A DNA stretch of 33,241 nucleotides, taken from contig CAZODA010000035.1 in assembly GCA_964578485.1 (NCBI GenBank), positions 1-33,241 of the forward strand. Direction: 5' to 3'. The stretch is from CAZODA01 sp964578485. Lineage in GTDB: Bacteria > Bacteroidota > Bacteroidia > Bacteroidales > Marinilabiliaceae. Made by a program: the position numbers and the translations under genes. The notes beneath the pieces were generated by a model. That model saw only the letters and a list, made by a program, of their open reading frames with translations, ran no database searches and had not been told where the DNA came from. Positions 32,261 through 33,241 of this stretch are shown one piece after another; position 1 is the stretch's first letter; the number at the start of each line of letters is the position of its first letter.

Positions 32261-32508
32261 ATAACTAAGGTTTCGTTTTGCCCTACGGGCAAGAAATGAA
32301 GCCGCTGTTGAACGAAACGCGGCTCAACAGGTCTATGGTAAGCCTTCGGCGTAGTACCTCTTGTTATTAAAGTAAGGTCTTCGTTTCCTTGAATTTAATA
32401 ATTAATCATATTATTTTTAATACAAAATCATGCATCCTTATTTGCCGTAAATGGTAGATATTTAGTTGCCGGTAACATAAATGAGTTTCGAGTTTTGGGT
32501 TTAGGGTT
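32261..32508 (+). repeat. Island repeat type 2 (245-bp direct repeat), copy B
   Basis: This is the right-hand copy of 27841-28085 in the same orientation, 4420 bp away. The hairpin is kept with arms ctgttga (32305-32311) and tcaacag (32324-32330). A second hairpin ttgccc-tac-gggcaa (about 32278-32292) is perfect here but has a mismatch in copy A. It begins 17 bp after the stop of the endonuclease-like gene. Confidence 0.85.
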
Positions 32509-32514
32509 TTGAGT

Positions 32515-32571
32515 TTAATTAGCAGATTAGTTAATTAGTAGATTAGTGGATTAGCAAATTAGTTAATTAAG
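32515..32571. repeat. AT-rich short tandem repeat
   Basis: Irregular repetition of ttagtagattagt- and ttaattag-type words, directly after the long direct repeat. Nothing else is visible in it. Confidence 0.6.
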
Positions 32572-33241
32572 TCACCGAAGAACGCAAATTTACGGGAATT
32601 AATAGGCTGAAAGCCTTATATATAAAAGCTTCCGCCTTTGGCAAACCTCGGCAGAAACCTGTCCCGTTGCTACCTGTCCCGACTTGGCGGGAAACGGAAT
32701 TTCGCTTCGCTCAACCTTCGTTGAAACTCGGCGGAACAGGATAGGGCAACGCCCTATGTCCATGAATTCCCACACCGGAGCCTTGAAGAGGCAGCATAAT
32801 ATTTTTCTTTTGTGCTCGAGCCGCACGGGCTTTTCTTTTTTTTTTAATGTACCCGAAGCATCCTGCTTTGGGAAAAATATTTCAAATTTGTTTACGTCAT
32901 TCAATTTTTCGGGGTCGCTCTCACAATATAAATTGGATTTTCCATAATTCATTTTATTCTTTTTGTCTTGATACAAAAAGAACCAAAAAAATCAAGCTGA
33001 AGTCAACCTTCAGCCCGCGTCCTTGTTGGCTTTTCCCAAAAGGCGCAAAGTTAGTTGCTTTTAAATAAAACCATTCATTCAGACCATTAACGCACCGCCA
33101 ACTGCGTCCCGCCAACTCTGACCCGGACTACTTCAGCTGGCCAACGCTCCTATTCCACTTCGTGGAATGATTTTTTACACGAGGGATTGTAATCAGTAAC
33201 TTCATTTCCGCATATTTTGGCAATTAGATTTCCCCACCCTA
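32572..33241. other. Hairpin-rich intergenic DNA, no supported gene
   Basis: No gene I can support. Several hairpins are visible: atagggc-aac-gccctat (32741-32757, perfect), cccgaagca with tgctttggg (32852-32872), cttgat with atcaag (32967-32996) and gctgaag-tcaac-cttcagc (32996-33014, perfect). The tttttgtcttgatacaaaaa segment is, from memory, common between genes in Bacteroidota. Frames on both strands across 32599-33068 overlap each other, have repeat-like composition and look non-coding. Confidence 0.5.
33152..33176 (+). terminator. Candidate intrinsic terminator
   Basis: Perfect hairpin attccac-ttc-gtggaat (33152-33168) followed by ga and six T residues. No plus-strand gene immediately precedes it, so it may also be a leftover of a repeat element. 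Confidence 0.35.

Noticed and set aside
22590..32508. CRISPR array among the island repeats
   Set aside because: There are only two to four copies, of 50-245 bp, at kilobase spacing and in both orientations. No short regular repeats with unique spacers are present.
32599..32976. 125-codon minus-strand frame and overlapping plus-strand frames (32684-33068)
   Set aside because: They overlap each other on both strands, run through several perfect hairpins and have repeat-like composition. They look like a common Bacteroidota intergenic element rather than genes.
33152..33241. Minus-strand frame entering from the right edge, about 29 codons ending in TAG near 33150
   Set aside because: It includes NLIAKICGNEVTDYNPS, but it is cut by the window edge, has no recognisable family and ends inside a hairpin, so it cannot be separated from chance.
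22526..33241. Transposase, integrase or other recombinase gene
   Set aside because: All long frames were read and none shows a tyrosine or serine recombinase, DDE or HUH motif.
1..33241. tRNA or rRNA genes serving as an integration site
   Set aside because: No cloverleaf-like sequence or rRNA segment was recognised by eye in the gaps. A tRNAscan run would be needed to exclude one fully.

Overview
The window reads as chromosomal DNA of a Bacteroidota (Bacteroidetes) bacterium. It is AT-rich. Several candidate promoters fit the Bacteroidota pattern of a TTTG-like -33 box, about 19 bp, then TAnnTTTG at -7. Shine-Dalgarno sequences are not evident, and the protein families are typical of that phylum. 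Genus and species cannot be told from sequence alone.

The left two thirds (169-22474) is a surface-glycan locus of the O-antigen or capsule type. A plus-strand block (169-7747) holds a GT4 glycosyltransferase, a WbqC-family protein, a decayed GT2 gene, an LPG-synthase-TM flippase-like protein, a polyprenyl-phosphate GT2, a NeuD/PglD-like acetyltransferase, a WecE-type aminotransferase and a GT39-like membrane glycosyltransferase. It converges on a long minus-strand block (20192 back to 7797). That block starts with a DegT aminotransferase and a hexapeptide acyltransferase, continues through a series of GT2, GT4 and fucosyltransferase-like genes, and ends with an O-antigen ligase/polymerase. 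A PglK/MsbA-type ABC flippase (20696-22474, minus) lies beside it. The two aminotransferases and three left-handed beta-helix acyltransferases suggest N-acylated amino sugars in the product. At least two glycosyltransferase genes are decayed (2206-2495 and 15515-16555), and inverted copies of a roughly 100-bp hairpin element lie near both ends of the locus.

The right third (22526-33241) is an accessory island with all recognised genes on the plus strand. It looks like an anti-phage defence island. It carries a DUF4935-type PIN nuclease, a large unrecognised three-TM protein, a probable N-terminally truncated gene (27108), a DUF2971 protein, a TIR-like ThsB with a TM-plus-macro ThsA (a type II Thoeris pair), and an endonuclease-like protein. 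The island is punctuated by repeats. A roughly 100-bp direct repeat (22590-22690 and 26970-27069) brackets the PIN/membrane-protein module. A roughly 245-bp direct repeat (27841-28085 and 32261-32508) brackets the Thoeris module. Both modules share an 88-bp promoter-bearing leader ending in GTTAG(C/T)(A/G)GCA. Long imperfect inverted repeats between genes resemble integron attC sites. No integrase or transposase gene is visible, so the way the modules move is not shown here.

The last kilobase holds hairpin-rich repeats typical of Bacteroidota intergenic DNA and no gene I can support.
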